The notes below the pieces were generated by a model, which saw only the letters and a list, made by a program, of their open reading frames with translations, ran no database searches and was not told the origin of the DNA. DNA of 64,000 bases, taken from the NCBI RefSeq assembly GCF_003752505.1, contig NZ_RKHO01000001.1, positions 2,852,001-2,916,000 of the forward strand, read 5' to 3'. Source of the stretch: Nocardioides aurantiacus. GTDB lineage: Bacteria > Actinomycetota > Actinomycetes > Propionibacteriales > Nocardioidaceae. Shown here one piece after another: positions 41,131 to 50,297 of this stretch (its first letter is position 1; each line of letters opens with the position of its first letter). A program made the position numbers and the translations under genes.

Positions 41131-42933
41131 CTACCCCTTCGTCGCCCACTCCCGGATCTTCTCGATCCGGGCCTCGAGCTCGGTGGCGGTGGCGGCGGCG
41201 GCGGGAGGGCCGCCGCACTGCTTGCGCAGGGCGGCGTGGGTGATGCCGTGGGGCTGGCCGGTGCGGTGGAACCACGCGGCGACGAGGCCGTTGAGCTCGC
41301 GGCGCATCGTGGCGAGCTGCTCGTGGGTGGCGACCTGGCGCGGGGCGTGGTCCGCGACGCCCGAGGCCGCGGCGGAGGCGGCGGCCCGTCCCGCCGAGGC
41401 CGTACGCCGCGCGCGCTCGCTCTGGCGGTGGCGGAGCAGGTCGCGCACCTGGTCGGCCTCGAGCAGGCCGGGGATGCCGAGGAAGTCCATCTCCTCCTCC
41501 GACCCGACGTGCACCTCGCCCTCGTGGCCGAACTCGCCGCCGTCGTAGAGCACCCGGTCGAACCGGGCCTCGGAACCCATCGCCTCGAAGACGCCGAGCT
41601 GGTCGTCGCTCGCGCCCTCGCTCGCGTTGGCCTGGGCGAGCAGCTCGTCCTCGGCGGCGAAGATGTCGTCCTCGTCGGTGATCCGGCGGCCCAGCACGTG
41701 GTCGCGCTCGAGCTCGAGCTGGCCGGCGTGGCCGAGCAGCACCGGCACCGAGGGCAGGAAGATCGACGCGGTCTCGCCGCGCTTGCGGGCGCGCACGAAG
41801 CGCCCCACCGCCTGGGCGAAGAACAGCGGGGTCGAGGTCGTCGTGGCGTAGACGCCGACCGCGAGCCGCGGCACGTCGACGCCCTCGGAGACCATCCGCA
41901 CGGCGACCATCCAGCGCGAGCCGTCCTCGGAGAACGCGGCGATCTTCTTCGAGGCGGCCTTCTCGTCGGAGAGCACCACGGTCGGCTTGTCGCCGGTGAT
42001 CTCGGTGAGCAGCCGGGCGTAGGCGCGGGCCGAGGTCTGGTCGGTGGCGATCACCAGGCCACCGGCGTCGGGGACGTGGCGACGCACCTCGGACAGGCGG
42101 CGGTCGGCCGCCTGCAGCACCGACGGCATCCACGACCCCGTCGGGTCGAGCGCGGTGCGCAGCGCCTGGGCGGTCAGGTCCTTGGTGAGCGGCTCGCCGA
42201 GCCGGGCGGCCACCTCGTCGCCGGCGCGGGTGCGCCACTGCATCGCGCCGCTGTAGGCCAGGAACAGCACCGGGCGGACGACGTGGTCGGCCAGCGCGTG
42301 GGCGTAGCCGTAGGTGTAGTCGGCCACCGAGCGCGGCACGCCGTCCTCGCCGGGCGCGTAGGTGACGAACGGGATCGGGTTGACGTCGGAGCGGAACGGC
42401 GTCCCGGTCAGCGCGAGCCGGCGTCGCGCCGGCTCGAAGGCCTCGCGTACCGCCTCGCCCCACGCACGCGCGTCGCCGGCGTGGTGCACCTCGTCGAGGA
42501 TGACCAGGGTGTTGAACCGCTCGGTCCGGATCCGGTGGGCGAGGGGGTTGGCGGCGACACCGGCGTAGGTAAGCGCGACCCCGACGAAGTCGGCGCTGGT
42601 GCGGCCCTTCTTGCCGCCGTACTCCGGGTCGAGGGCCATGCCCACCTTGGCCGCCGCCTCGGCCCACTGGGTCTTGAGGTGCTCGGTCGGGGCGACCACG
42701 GTGACCCGCTCCACGACCCGCCGCTGCAGCAGCTCGTTGGCGACCGTCAGCGCGAAGGTGGTCTTGCCGGCCCCCGGGGTGGCGACCGCCAGGAAGTCGC
42801 GCGGGTTGCGCTCGGCGTACGACGCCAGCGCTGCGGTCTGCCACGCGCGCAGGCTGCCGGCGGTGCCCCAGGCCGCGCGGCCGGGGTACGCCGGCGACAG
42901 GTCGATCTGCGCCGGGGGGTGAGCCTCGGTCAA
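41131..42933 (-). CDS. DEAD/DEAH box helicase (superfamily 2)
   Basis: 600 residues. Motif I is ATPGAGKTTFALTV, motif II LVILDEVHHAGD (DEVH), motif III LALTGTPFRS, and motifs V/VI are VSEGVDVPRLAVGVYA and QAVGRFVRARKRGE. This is the XPB/RecQ-like 'ATP-dependent helicase' common in actinobacteria, probably acting in DNA repair or restriction-linked processes. TTG at 42933 overlaps the upstream stop (TTGA) and gives the typical N-terminus LTEAHPPAQIDLSP. Last gene of a coupled run DUF3039-metalloprotease-helicase. Confidence 0.85.
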   Translation of the reverse strand: MTEAHPPAQIDLSPAYPGRAAWGTAGSLRAWQTAALASYAERNPRDFLAVATPGAGKTTFALTVANELLQRRVVERVTVVAPTEHLKTQWAEAAAKVGMALDPEYGGKKGRTSADFVGVALTYAGVAANPLAHRIRTERFNTLVILDEVHHAGDARAWGEAVREAFEPARRRLALTGTPFRSDVNPIPFVTYAPGEDGVPRSVADYTYGYAHALADHVVRPVLFLAYSGAMQWRTRAGDEVAARLGEPLTKDLTAQALRTALDPTGSWMPSVLQAADRRLSEVRRHVPDAGGLVIATDQTSARAYARLLTEITGDKPTVVLSDEKAASKKIAAFSEDGSRWMVAVRMVSEGVDVPRLAVGVYATTTSTPLFFAQAVGRFVRARKRGETASIFLPSVPVLLGHAGQLELERDHVLGRRITDEDDIFAAEDELLAQANASEGASDDQLGVFEAMGSEARFDRVLYDGGEFGHEGEVHVGSEEEMDFLGIPGLLEADQVRDLLRHRQSERARRTASAGRAAASAAASGVADHAPRQVATHEQLATMRRELNGLVAAWFHRTGQPHGITHAALRKQCGGPPAAAATATELEARIEKIREWATKG

Positions 42934-43940
42934 GAGCGCCCGGACCGGTACTGCGCGAAGGCGGTGTCCATGCGGCGCACCTGGCCGGCCGTGAACTCGG
43001 TCATGCAGGCGTCCAGCGAGTAGTCCATGAAGTTGTGGATCGGGTCGAGGCCCGGATCGTCGGGACAGGTGTCGCGACCCTCGGTGCAGTCGAACTCCGG
43101 CTGGGCCTCGGCCGCGGTGTCCACGACGAGGTCGCCGCTGCCCTCGCAGCCGCCCTGGAAGGTGTGGAACAGGCCCATCCAGTGACCGACCTCGTGGACG
43201 AGCGTGTCGCCGGAGTTGTAGCCGCGGGCCAGCCCCCCGGGCATCGCGTCGACGTTGATGCTGACGTGGTCCAGCTCGGTGCCGGCCGCGCGCCACGGGA
43301 ACCGGGCCCACCCGAGCACCGGCAGGCCGTCCTCGCCGCCGCGGTTGAGGTAGAGGTTGAGGGCGTCGGCGCCGCCGCGGTGCAGGGCACGCTTCATCCG
43401 GTCGTCGCGGGGGCCGTTGTTGTAGGCGTGGTACCAGCCGTCGCGCTTGGTGTAGTCGGTGCGCTCGAGCTCGAAGGTGTAGCGCGTGGGGGCGTTCTGC
43501 GCACCCTGCCCACCGGCGAAGGCGTTGTTGAGGATGCGCAGCGCCTGGGCCACGCGCTTGGGCCCGAACGGGTTGCGCTCGCGGGGGTGGGTGCCCTTGA
43601 TGACGTGGACGTAGACCGGGACGGTCACGCGCGACGGCAGCACCGGCTCGACCTCGGCCCGCATCGAACGACGGGTGGTCTCCGACGGCACGACGGCCCG
43701 GAGGTCGGTCTCGGTGATGGTGGGGGTGTCCTCGAGCTGGCCACGGCGCCAGACCGGGACGTCCTGGTCGCGCAGCGCGGCACCGGTGAGGCAGGGCACG
43801 ACCGAGACGGCCGAGGCCCCGGCGCCGGAGACGGCGCTCAGGTCGGTGGTCGCGGAGGCGTGGGCAGCCAGGGGCAGCGTGGGGGTGGTGAGCCCCAGCG
43901 CCGCCGCGGCCACGAGGGCCAGCGTGCGGCGGGGCCTCAC
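42930..43940 (-). CDS. Secreted zinc metalloprotease (M43 pappalysin-like)
   Basis: 336 residues. Signal peptide in residues 1-30 (RPRRTLALVAAAALG, then LPLAAHAS). The zinc site is HEVGHWMGLFH (HExxHxxxxxH), preceded by SGDTLVHE and followed by the Met-turn NFMDYS. Conserved Cys residues (GGCEGSGD, FDCTEGRDTC, DACMTEF) suit an extracellular protease. GTG at 43940 overlaps the DUF3039 stop (GTGA), an odd pairing of an exported enzyme with cytosolic neighbours. Confidence 0.88.
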   Translation of the reverse strand: MRPRRTLALVAAAALGLTTPTLPLAAHASATTDLSAVSGAGASAVSVVPCLTGAALRDQDVPVWRRGQLEDTPTITETDLRAVVPSETTRRSMRAEVEPVLPSRVTVPVYVHVIKGTHPRERNPFGPKRVAQALRILNNAFAGGQGAQNAPTRYTFELERTDYTKRDGWYHAYNNGPRDDRMKRALHRGGADALNLYLNRGGEDGLPVLGWARFPWRAAGTELDHVSINVDAMPGGLARGYNSGDTLVHEVGHWMGLFHTFQGGCEGSGDLVVDTAAEAQPEFDCTEGRDTCPDDPGLDPIHNFMDYSLDACMTEFTAGQVRRMDTAFAQYRSGRS

Positions 43941-44212
43941 TCGTCGCCCTCCTGGCCGCCGCGCATGGTCTCCCAGATCTCCTTGCACGACGGGCACACG
44001 GGGTACTTCTTCGGGTCGCGGCTGGGGATCCACACCTTGCCGCAGAGCGCGATGACGGGGGTGCCGTTGACCATGGCGTCCATCAGCTTGGCCTTGGGCA
44101 CGTAGTGGGAGAACCGCTCGTGGTCACCGGAGTCGGTGGGCACGGTGCGTTCCTCGACGCGCGTGTCCTCCAGGACGCCGGTCCCGAAACCGGGTGTCTG
44201 TGGGCTGCTCAC
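43937..44212 (-). CDS. DUF3039 protein
   Basis: 91 residues. ERFSHYVPKAKLMDAMVNGTPVIALCGKVWIPSRDPKKYPVCPSCKEIWE is the family signature (positions about 33-82), with Cys residues in LCGKVW and CPSC likely binding zinc. A highly conserved actinobacterial protein of unknown function, usually next to the DEAD/DEAH helicase seen here two genes downstream. GTG at 44212 follows the region's only good start context. Confidence 0.9.
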   Translation of the reverse strand: MSSPQTPGFGTGVLEDTRVEERTVPTDSGDHERFSHYVPKAKLMDAMVNGTPVIALCGKVWIPSRDPKKYPVCPSCKEIWETMRGGQEGDE

Positions 44213-44225
44213 CCCGGCATCCTAC

Positions 44226-44708
44226 CTACGCCGGGACGAGCGCCCGGATCCGATCGGCCAGGGCGGGTCGCACCAGCGCGCGGCCCTCGGCCAGCAGCGT
44301 GCGGCCGTTCACCGAGGCGAGGGGCACGCCGGCGGCACGGGCCAGCAGGCCGTGCTCGGCGGCGGTGGAGCGCTCCAGCAGCCGGCGTACCTCGGGCGAG
44401 CGGGGGTGCTCGGCCTCACGGTCCAGCAGCCGTCGTACGCCGCGCATCTGCTCGGCCGTGGTGGCCCAGGCCAGCGCCACGGCGCGCGGCCGGTCGGCGA
44501 CCGGCACGTCGAGGGCGCGGTCCAGCTGGGCCCCGAGCCGGGCGTGCCAGCGCAGCGTCAGCGCGCCCAGGAGGTCGAGGTCGTCGGCGAAGGCCTGGTC
44601 GAGGCCGCGGACGTCCTGCGGCAGGACGCCGTCGAGCCGGCGGTCGAGCACCTCGACCACGGAGCGCAGCACGTCGCCGCGTCGTACGGAGGGGAGGGAG
44701 CGGGTCAT
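44226..44708 (-). CDS. Hypothetical helical protein
   Basis: 160 residues, almost entirely alpha-helical and Arg/Leu-rich (VRRGDVLRSVVEVLDRRLDG, ADDLDLLGALTLRWHARLGA). No motif recognised. ATG at 44708. Divergent from a TetR gene with a perfect-looking operator in the gap, so it may be under that regulator's control. Confidence 0.65.
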   Translation of the reverse strand: MTRSLPSVRRGDVLRSVVEVLDRRLDGVLPQDVRGLDQAFADDLDLLGALTLRWHARLGAQLDRALDVPVADRPRAVALAWATTAEQMRGVRRLLDREAEHPRSPEVRRLLERSTAAEHGLLARAAGVPLASVNGRTLLAEGRALVRPALADRIRALVPA

Positions 44709-44743
44709 GGGAAGCACCTTTCCGTGAAGGTTCACATACCGAA

Positions 44744-44766
44744 GGTACGTACTCTCAGTATGTACC
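44744..44766. promoter_or_regulatory. TetR-type operator between 44226 gene and tetR
   Basis: GGTACGTAC (44744-44752) and GTATGTACC (44758-44766) are inverted with one mismatch around TCTCA. It lies centrally in the 126-base divergent gap and probably serves the TetR encoded at 44835. Confidence 0.7.
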
Positions 44767-44834
44767 CCGCGCCCCGGTCCGTTCACGGACCTCGCGGGTG
44801 ACCTCACCCACACCCCCGGCCCTATGCTGCGCGG

Positions 44835-45479
44835 GTGTCCCCCGCCTCGCTGCGCCGGCGTCTCACCGGCTCCTCCCGCCGCGCCCTGCTCGACGCGGCG
44901 CAGGCGCAGTTCACCGAGCACGGCTACCGCGGCACCAGCCTGGACGCCGTCGTCGCGGCGGCCGACCTCACCAAGGGCGCGCTCTACCACCACTTCAGCG
45001 GCAAGCAGGCCGTCTTCGAGGCGGTCTTCGCGCAGGTCGAGGCCGACGCAACCCAGACGGTCCGCGACGCCGTGGCCGGGGTGGACGACCCGTGGGAGGC
45101 CGCCCTGGCCGGCCTGCGCGCCTTCCTCGTCGTGGTCCGGCAGCCGACCTACCAGCGCGTGGTGATGCAGGAGGGGCCGGCGATCCTCGGCCACGAGCGG
45201 TTCCGCGAGCAGGAGGAGCGCTCCAGCTACTCCCTGGTGCGCGAGGTGGTGGGACGGGTGCTGGAGGTCTCCGGCGACGACCTCGACGACGCCATGCGCG
45301 AGACCTTCAGCCGCATCATCTTCGGCGCCGTGCAGGCGGCCGGCGAGGACGTGAGCACCGCCCCCGACCCCGCCGCGGCCGTACGACGCGTCGAGGCGGC
45401 CATCGGCTTCCTGCTGCTCGGCGTCCGCCAGCTCGCCGAGCAGGGCGTGACGCTCACCGACCCCGGTCAGCCCGACTGA
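44835..45479 (+). CDS. TetR/AcrR family regulator
   Basis: 214 residues. The DNA-binding domain is RRALLDAAQAQFTEHGYRGTSLDAVVAAADLTKGALYHHFSGKQAVFEAVF at about residues 14-65 (described here in two overlapping helices, recognition helix TKGALYHHF). The C-terminal ligand domain is helical. GTG at 44835. Its 3' end overlaps the tail of the convergent DUF3048 gene by 13 bases. Confidence 0.9.
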   Translation: MSPASLRRRLTGSSRRALLDAAQAQFTEHGYRGTSLDAVVAAADLTKGALYHHFSGKQAVFEAVFAQVEADATQTVRDAVAGVDDPWEAALAGLRAFLVVVRQPTYQRVVMQEGPAILGHERFREQEERSSYSLVREVVGRVLEVSGDDLDDAMRETFSRIIFGAVQAAGEDVSTAPDPAAAVRRVEAAIGFLLLGVRQLAEQGVTLTDPGQPD

Positions 45480-46513
45480 CCGACCGAGACCCGACCGCCG
45501 TCCTCGTCGGTGGGCACCAGCTCGATCCAGGTGCGCCCCGCAGGCACGCTCAGCGGCCCCGTCTCGGTCTGCAGCCGCAACGGCCCGCCGGGCCGACGCT
45601 TGGTCCACGTGCCGCGCACCAGCTCGCCGCCGTGCAGGAGCATCGCCTCGCCGCTCCCGGCGAAGACCGTCTCGGGCACGCGGTTGCCGGCGGGGTCGAG
45701 GTAGCCCGCGTCGCGCTGCCGCACCCGCAGCACCAGCAGGGTGTCGGGGTCGAAGCGCTGACCCTGGGCGGCGAAGCTGTTGTCGTTGACGTACTTCCCG
45801 CGCGCGAAGCGCCACGAGGTGGTGTGCTCGTCGCTGAAGACCGCGTCGAGGCTGCGCGCCCGGGTCCCGCCCGGGAAGTCGGCCTCGCTCCCCCACGGCA
45901 GGTAGCTCGGCGGCACCACGGGGTCCTCGCTCAGCGACGCGACCAGCGCCGGCAGCCTGACCATGAGGTCGTAGGGCTTGGTCCGTGCCGCGTCGCGGTA
46001 GTAGCCGGTGCCGGTGAGGTCGTCGAAGGCGACGATGCCGGCGTCGCGCACCCGCTTCAGCGTCGACGGCGCCGCGCCGCTCGCGGCGACGATGCCGAGG
46101 GTCGGCTTGACGATCCCGATGTCGGTGGCACGCATCGAGCGCACCGGGCCGACCACCGCGGGGACGTCCTCGTAGAACATCACCGCCAGCCGGGTCATGC
46201 CGCCCTCGACGAGCTCCTCGGTGATCAGGTCGGCCTGGGCCAGCCCGACCTGCGGGGCGCTGGCGCGGGTGTTGTCGACCTTGGCCACCACGACCGGGTG
46301 GTCGGGGGTGCGCTCGGTGACCGGGCGGCCGGTGAGCGGCCACAGCGCAGCCAGCTCGGTGCCGCCGGACACCGGCTGCGACGCCGGCTCCTTCTCGGCG
46401 TCCGGAGCGGCGCTGCAGGCGGTCAGGCCGACCAGCCCGGCGGCGAGCAGGCCGGCGAGGAGCGACGCGCGGCGCCGCGGCACGGCGGCGGACGGGCGTC
46501 CGGGGGGCGTCAT
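45467..46513 (-). CDS. DUF3048 (YerB-like) lipoprotein
   Basis: 348 residues. Lipobox LVGLTAC near residue 34 after a basic start. LWPLTGRPVTERTPDHPVVVAKVDN and ARASAPQVGLAQADLITEELVEGGMTR-like stretches (here NTRASAPQVGLAQADL), DVPAVVGPVRSMRATDIGI and SYLPWGSEADF are DUF3048 hallmarks. Function unknown; probably binds the envelope. ATG at 46513 chosen; an in-frame ATG at 46525 is also possible. No clear ribosome site for either. Confidence 0.87.
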   Translation of the reverse strand: MTPPGRPSAAVPRRRASLLAGLLAAGLVGLTACSAAPDAEKEPASQPVSGGTELAALWPLTGRPVTERTPDHPVVVAKVDNTRASAPQVGLAQADLITEELVEGGMTRLAVMFYEDVPAVVGPVRSMRATDIGIVKPTLGIVAASGAAPSTLKRVRDAGIVAFDDLTGTGYYRDAARTKPYDLMVRLPALVASLSEDPVVPPSYLPWGSEADFPGGTRARSLDAVFSDEHTTSWRFARGKYVNDNSFAAQGQRFDPDTLLVLRVRQRDAGYLDPAGNRVPETVFAGSGEAMLLHGGELVRGTWTKRRPGGPLRLQTETGPLSVPAGRTWIELVPTDEDGGRVSVGQSG

Positions 46514-46606
46514 GGGCAGCAGCATGACCGAGCGGGCCCCGCAAACAGCGCAAGGCCCGCTCGTGTCCACCGACCGGTGCGGTCGGCGGTGTCGCCCGGG
46601 GCGACG

Positions 46607-47365
46607 TCAGATCTTGGCGCCACCGTCGACGTAGAGCGTCTGACCGGTGATGTACGACGCCTCGTCGCTGGCCAGGAACGCGGCGGCGGCCGCGATGTCC
46701 TCGGGGAAGCCGACGCGCTTGACCGGGTTGCGGTCGGCCGCCGCGGCGCGGAAGTCCTCGACGCTCATGCCGACCCGACGGGCGGTGTCGTCGGTCATCT
46801 CGGTGGCGATGAAGCCGGGCGCGATGGCGTTGACGTTGACGCCGAACTTGCCCAGCTCCAGGGCCAGGGTGCGGGTGAAGCCCTGCACACCGGCCTTGGC
46901 GGCGGAGTAGTTGGCCTGACCGCGGTTGCCGTTGGCCGAGACGCTGGAGAGGCCGACGATCTTGCCGTACTTCTGGTCCACGAAGGTCTTCTGCACGGCC
47001 TTGCTCATCAGGAACGCGCCCTTGAGGTGCACGCCCATGACGAGGTCCCAGTCGTCCTCGGTGAGCTTGAAGAGCAGGTTGTCGCGGGTGATGCCGGCGT
47101 TGTTGACGAGGATGTGGACGCCGCCCAGCTCCTCGACCACGCGCGCGACGGCCGCCTCGACCGACGCCGCGTTCGCGACGTCGCAGCCCACGCCGATGGC
47201 GCCGGCGGCTCCGCCGACCTCGGTCGCGGTCGCGGCTGCCTGCGTCTCGTCGAGGTCGAGGATCGCCACGGCGGCGCCCTCCTCGGCGAAGCGGCGTGCG
47301 ATGGCGGCGCCGATGCCTCGTGCCGCGCCGGTGACGATGGCCACCCGTCCGTCGAAACGACCCAT
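46607..47365 (-). CDS. fabG: 3-oxoacyl-ACP reductase-like SDR
   Basis: 252 residues, classical SDR. TGAARGIGAAIA is the NADPH-binding Gly motif; LVNNAGITRDNLLFK the NNAG motif; SSVSANGNRGQANYSAAKAG contains Ser, Tyr and Lys of the triad; and VNVNAIAPGFIATEMTDD and ITGQTLYVDGG complete the FabG pattern. Reduces 3-oxoacyl-ACP or -CoA in fatty acid synthesis, though in actinobacteria several FabG paralogues serve other pathways, so the exact substrate is uncertain. A lone gene. Confidence 0.88.
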   Translation of the reverse strand: MGRFDGRVAIVTGAARGIGAAIARRFAEEGAAVAILDLDETQAAATATEVGGAAGAIGVGCDVANAASVEAAVARVVEELGGVHILVNNAGITRDNLLFKLTEDDWDLVMGVHLKGAFLMSKAVQKTFVDQKYGKIVGLSSVSANGNRGQANYSAAKAGVQGFTRTLALELGKFGVNVNAIAPGFIATEMTDDTARRVGMSVEDFRAAAADRNPVKRVGFPEDIAAAAAFLASDEASYITGQTLYVDGGAKI

Positions 47366-47424
47366 GTCGTCGGTCTCCTCAGTGATGGTCGGATCGGGCC
47401 GTGCGGCCCGTGGTTACCCGCCGG

Positions 47425-47838
47425 TCACTCTAACGAGGCAGCCAGGCGCGCGGCCCAGGTGTCCCGCTCGGCGACGTCGGCGTAGGTGGTGCGGGGCCAG
47501 AAGAAGCCCCGCAGCCCGTCGCCCTTGGTGCGGGGCACGACGTGGCAGTGCAGGTGCGGCACCGACTGCGAGACGGTGTTGTTCATCGCCACGAAGGACC
47601 CCTGCGCACCGAGCGCGTCCACCATCGCCGTGGCCAGACGCTGCGCCGCGACGAGGAACGGGTCGCGCAGCGCCGCGGGCAGGTCGGGCAGGGTCTCGAC
47701 GTGCTGGCGCGGCACCAGCAGGGTGTGGCCCTTGAACAGCGGCCGGATGTCGAGGAAGGCGACGAGGTCGTCGTCGGCCCACACCACCGAGGCCTCGGCC
47801 TCCCCCGCCGCCACCTGGCAGAACAGGCAGGCGCGCAC
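47425..47838 (-). CDS. HIT family protein
   Basis: 137 residues. CLFCQVAAGEAEASVVWADD opens the domain and SQSVPHLHCHVVPR is the histidine triad (HLHCHV). Hydrolyses or transfers nucleotides (Hint/Fhit type); C-terminal FFWPRTTYADVAERD is common in actinobacterial HIT proteins. GTG at 47838 lies 9 bases downstream of the oxidoreductase stop, so the two genes are probably cotranscribed. Confidence 0.9.
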   Translation of the reverse strand: MRACLFCQVAAGEAEASVVWADDDLVAFLDIRPLFKGHTLLVPRQHVETLPDLPAALRDPFLVAAQRLATAMVDALGAQGSFVAMNNTVSQSVPHLHCHVVPRTKGDGLRGFFWPRTTYADVAERDTWAARLAASLE

Positions 47839-47846
47839 GGGTCCGG

Positions 47847-50231
47847 TCAGCTCATCACGTGCGGCTCGACGTCGGACTTGTGGCCCTCGTCCGAGCCGAC
47901 CGCGTCCCCCCGGCCCTCACTGGCGTCCTGGTCCTGCTGCTGGGGCACCAGCCGGATGATGACCCCCTTGGAGGTCGGGGTGTTGCTGCTCTCGGCGGTG
48001 GAGTCGAGCGGGATCAGCGGGTTGGTCTCGGGGTAGTACGCCGCGGCGCACCCGCGCGGGGTGTCGAAGCGCACGATCCGGAACTCCGCGGCCCGACGCT
48101 CGGTGCCGTCCTCCCACTCGCTGACCAGGTCGACGACGTCGCCCTCGGACCAGCCCTGGTCGCGGATGTCGTCCTCGTGCATGAAGATCACCCGGCGGCC
48201 GTTCTCGATGCCGCGGTAGCGGTCGGAGAGGCCGTAGATCGTGGTGTTGAACTGGTCGTGGCTGCGCATGGTCTGCAGCAGCAGCCGGCCCTCCGGCACC
48301 TCCAGCACGCTCATCGGGACCACGCTGAACACGGCCTTCTCCTGCTTGGTGGGGAAGGTGCGGGTGTCACGCGGCGGGTGGGGCAGCACGAAGCCGCCGG
48401 GCTGGTCGACCTTCTCGTCGTAGGCCCCGCAGCCGGGGACGGTGATCGAGATGGCGCGCCGGATCTCGGTGTAGTCGGCGCGGTAGTCGCTCCACGGCAC
48501 CGGGCCGCTCGTGCCCAGGGTCGCCTCGGCGATCGAGCAGACGATGTCGACCTCGGAGCGCAGGTGCGGACCGGCCGGCTGGAGCGGGCCCTTGGACGCG
48601 TGCACGGCCGACATGGAGTCCTCGACGGTGACGCGCTGCTCGCGACCGCCGGTGAGGTCCTTCTCGCTGCGCCCCAGGGGCGGCAGGATCAGCGCGGTCT
48701 TCCCGCACTTCACGTGGGAGCGGTTGAGCTTGGTGGTGACCTGGACGGTCAGCTCGGCCTGCTCCATCGCCTCCTCGGTGACCACGGTGTCGGGTGCCGC
48801 GGAGACGAAGTTGCCGCCCATCGCCACGAACACCTTGGCCTTGCCGTCGCGCAGCGCGCGGATGGAGTCGACGGTGTCGAGCCCGTGCTCGCGCGGCGGG
48901 GTGATGCCGTGGTGGGACTCGAGGGCGTCGAGGAAGTGGTCGGGGACCTTCTCCCAGATGCCCATGGTGCGGTCGCCCTGCACGTTGGAGTGGCCGCGCA
49001 CCGGGCACAGCCCGGCGCCGGGCTTGCCGATGTTGCCCTGCGCCAGCGCGATGTTGACGAACTCCTTGATGGTGCCCACGGAGTTGCGGTGCTGGGTGAT
49101 GCCCATCGCCCAGCAGTGCACCGTCGCGTCGGACTCGACGAGCATCTGCGCGGCCTCGCGGATCTGGGCCTGGCTCAGGCCGGTGGCCGACTCGACGCGG
49201 TCCCAGTCGAGCACGCGCAGGCCGGCGGCCCACTCCTCGTAGCCCACCGTGCACTGGTCGATGAAGTCGTGGTCGAACACGTCCTGGCCCGCGGCGTCGG
49301 CCTCGAGCAGGACGTGGCCGATGGCCTGCCACAGCGCCAGGTCGCCGTTGATCCGGATCTGCAGGAACGTGTCGGCCAGGCCCTGCCCGACCGTCATGCC
49401 CTTGACCGTCTGGGGGTTCTTGAACTTCATCAGCCCGGCCTCGGGGAGCGGGTTGATGGCGAGGATCTTGGCGCCGTTGCGCTTGGCCTCCTCCAGCGCG
49501 GAGAGCATCCGCGGGTGGTTGGTGCCGGGGTTCTGGCCGCTGATCACGATGAGCTTCGCGTGGTGGACGTCGTCGAGGCTGACCGAGCCCTTGCCGATGC
49601 CGATCGTCTCGGCGAGCGCGACCGAGGTCGACTCGTGGCACATGTTGGAGCAGTCCGGCATGTTGTTCGTGCCGTAGCTGCGGGCGAAGAGCTGGTAGAC
49701 GTACGCCGCCTCGTTGGAGACCTTGCCGGAGGTGTAGAACACCGCCTCGTCGGGACTGTCGAGCCCGCGCAGGTGCTCGCCGATCAGGGCGAACGCGTCG
49801 TCCCAGGAGATGGGCTCGTAGTGCGTCCCGCCGGCGCGGCGCACGACGGGGTGCACGAGGCGTCCCTGGTGACCCAGCCAGTAGTCGCTGCGGTCCTGCA
49901 GGTCGGCCAGGCTGTTCTCGGCGAAGAACGAGGGCGACACGGTGCGCTTGGTGGCCTCCTCGGCCACGGCCTTGGCGCCGTTCTCGCAGAACTCCGCGGT
50001 GTGGCGGTGCTCCGGGTCGGGGTCGGGCCAGGCGCAGCCCTGGCAGTCGAAGCCGTCGGCCTGGTTGAGCTTGAGCAGGGTCCGCGCCGTGCGGTAAGGG
50101 CCCATCTGCTGCAGCGACCGCTTCATCGCGACCGCCACCGCGGTCACACCGGCAGCCTCGTGCTTGAGGCTCCCCACGTGCAGGTCGTTCTCGTCGATGT
50201 CGTCCATGGGGGTCTTGCGTCGCAGCGCCAT
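47847..50231 (-). CDS. FdhF/YdeP-type molybdopterin oxidoreductase
   Basis: 794 residues. FDCQGCAWPDPD near residue 60 is the YdeP-type Cys region that replaces the normal 4Fe-4S site. NNMPDCSNMCHESTSVALAE, VISGQNPGTNHPRMLSALE, PVRGHSNVQGDRTMGI and the C-terminal MRSHDQFNTTIYG and HEDDIRDQGWSEGDVVDL fit the bis-MGD enzyme fold. Family members are linked to acid resistance and formate metabolism, but the substrate here is unknown. No selenocysteine position is apparent. Precedes the HIT gene. Confidence 0.88.
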   Translation of the reverse strand: MALRRKTPMDDIDENDLHVGSLKHEAAGVTAVAVAMKRSLQQMGPYRTARTLLKLNQADGFDCQGCAWPDPDPEHRHTAEFCENGAKAVAEEATKRTVSPSFFAENSLADLQDRSDYWLGHQGRLVHPVVRRAGGTHYEPISWDDAFALIGEHLRGLDSPDEAVFYTSGKVSNEAAYVYQLFARSYGTNNMPDCSNMCHESTSVALAETIGIGKGSVSLDDVHHAKLIVISGQNPGTNHPRMLSALEEAKRNGAKILAINPLPEAGLMKFKNPQTVKGMTVGQGLADTFLQIRINGDLALWQAIGHVLLEADAAGQDVFDHDFIDQCTVGYEEWAAGLRVLDWDRVESATGLSQAQIREAAQMLVESDATVHCWAMGITQHRNSVGTIKEFVNIALAQGNIGKPGAGLCPVRGHSNVQGDRTMGIWEKVPDHFLDALESHHGITPPREHGLDTVDSIRALRDGKAKVFVAMGGNFVSAAPDTVVTEEAMEQAELTVQVTTKLNRSHVKCGKTALILPPLGRSEKDLTGGREQRVTVEDSMSAVHASKGPLQPAGPHLRSEVDIVCSIAEATLGTSGPVPWSDYRADYTEIRRAISITVPGCGAYDEKVDQPGGFVLPHPPRDTRTFPTKQEKAVFSVVPMSVLEVPEGRLLLQTMRSHDQFNTTIYGLSDRYRGIENGRRVIFMHEDDIRDQGWSEGDVVDLVSEWEDGTERRAAEFRIVRFDTPRGCAAAYYPETNPLIPLDSTAESSNTPTSKGVIIRLVPQQQDQDASEGRGDAVGSDEGHKSDVEPHVMS

Positions 50232-50297
50232 GCGCCATGTGTACCCCGGAGGTCACAGCCCTCACACCGGCCCCTCCCCCGAGGTCGCGCCGCCGGG

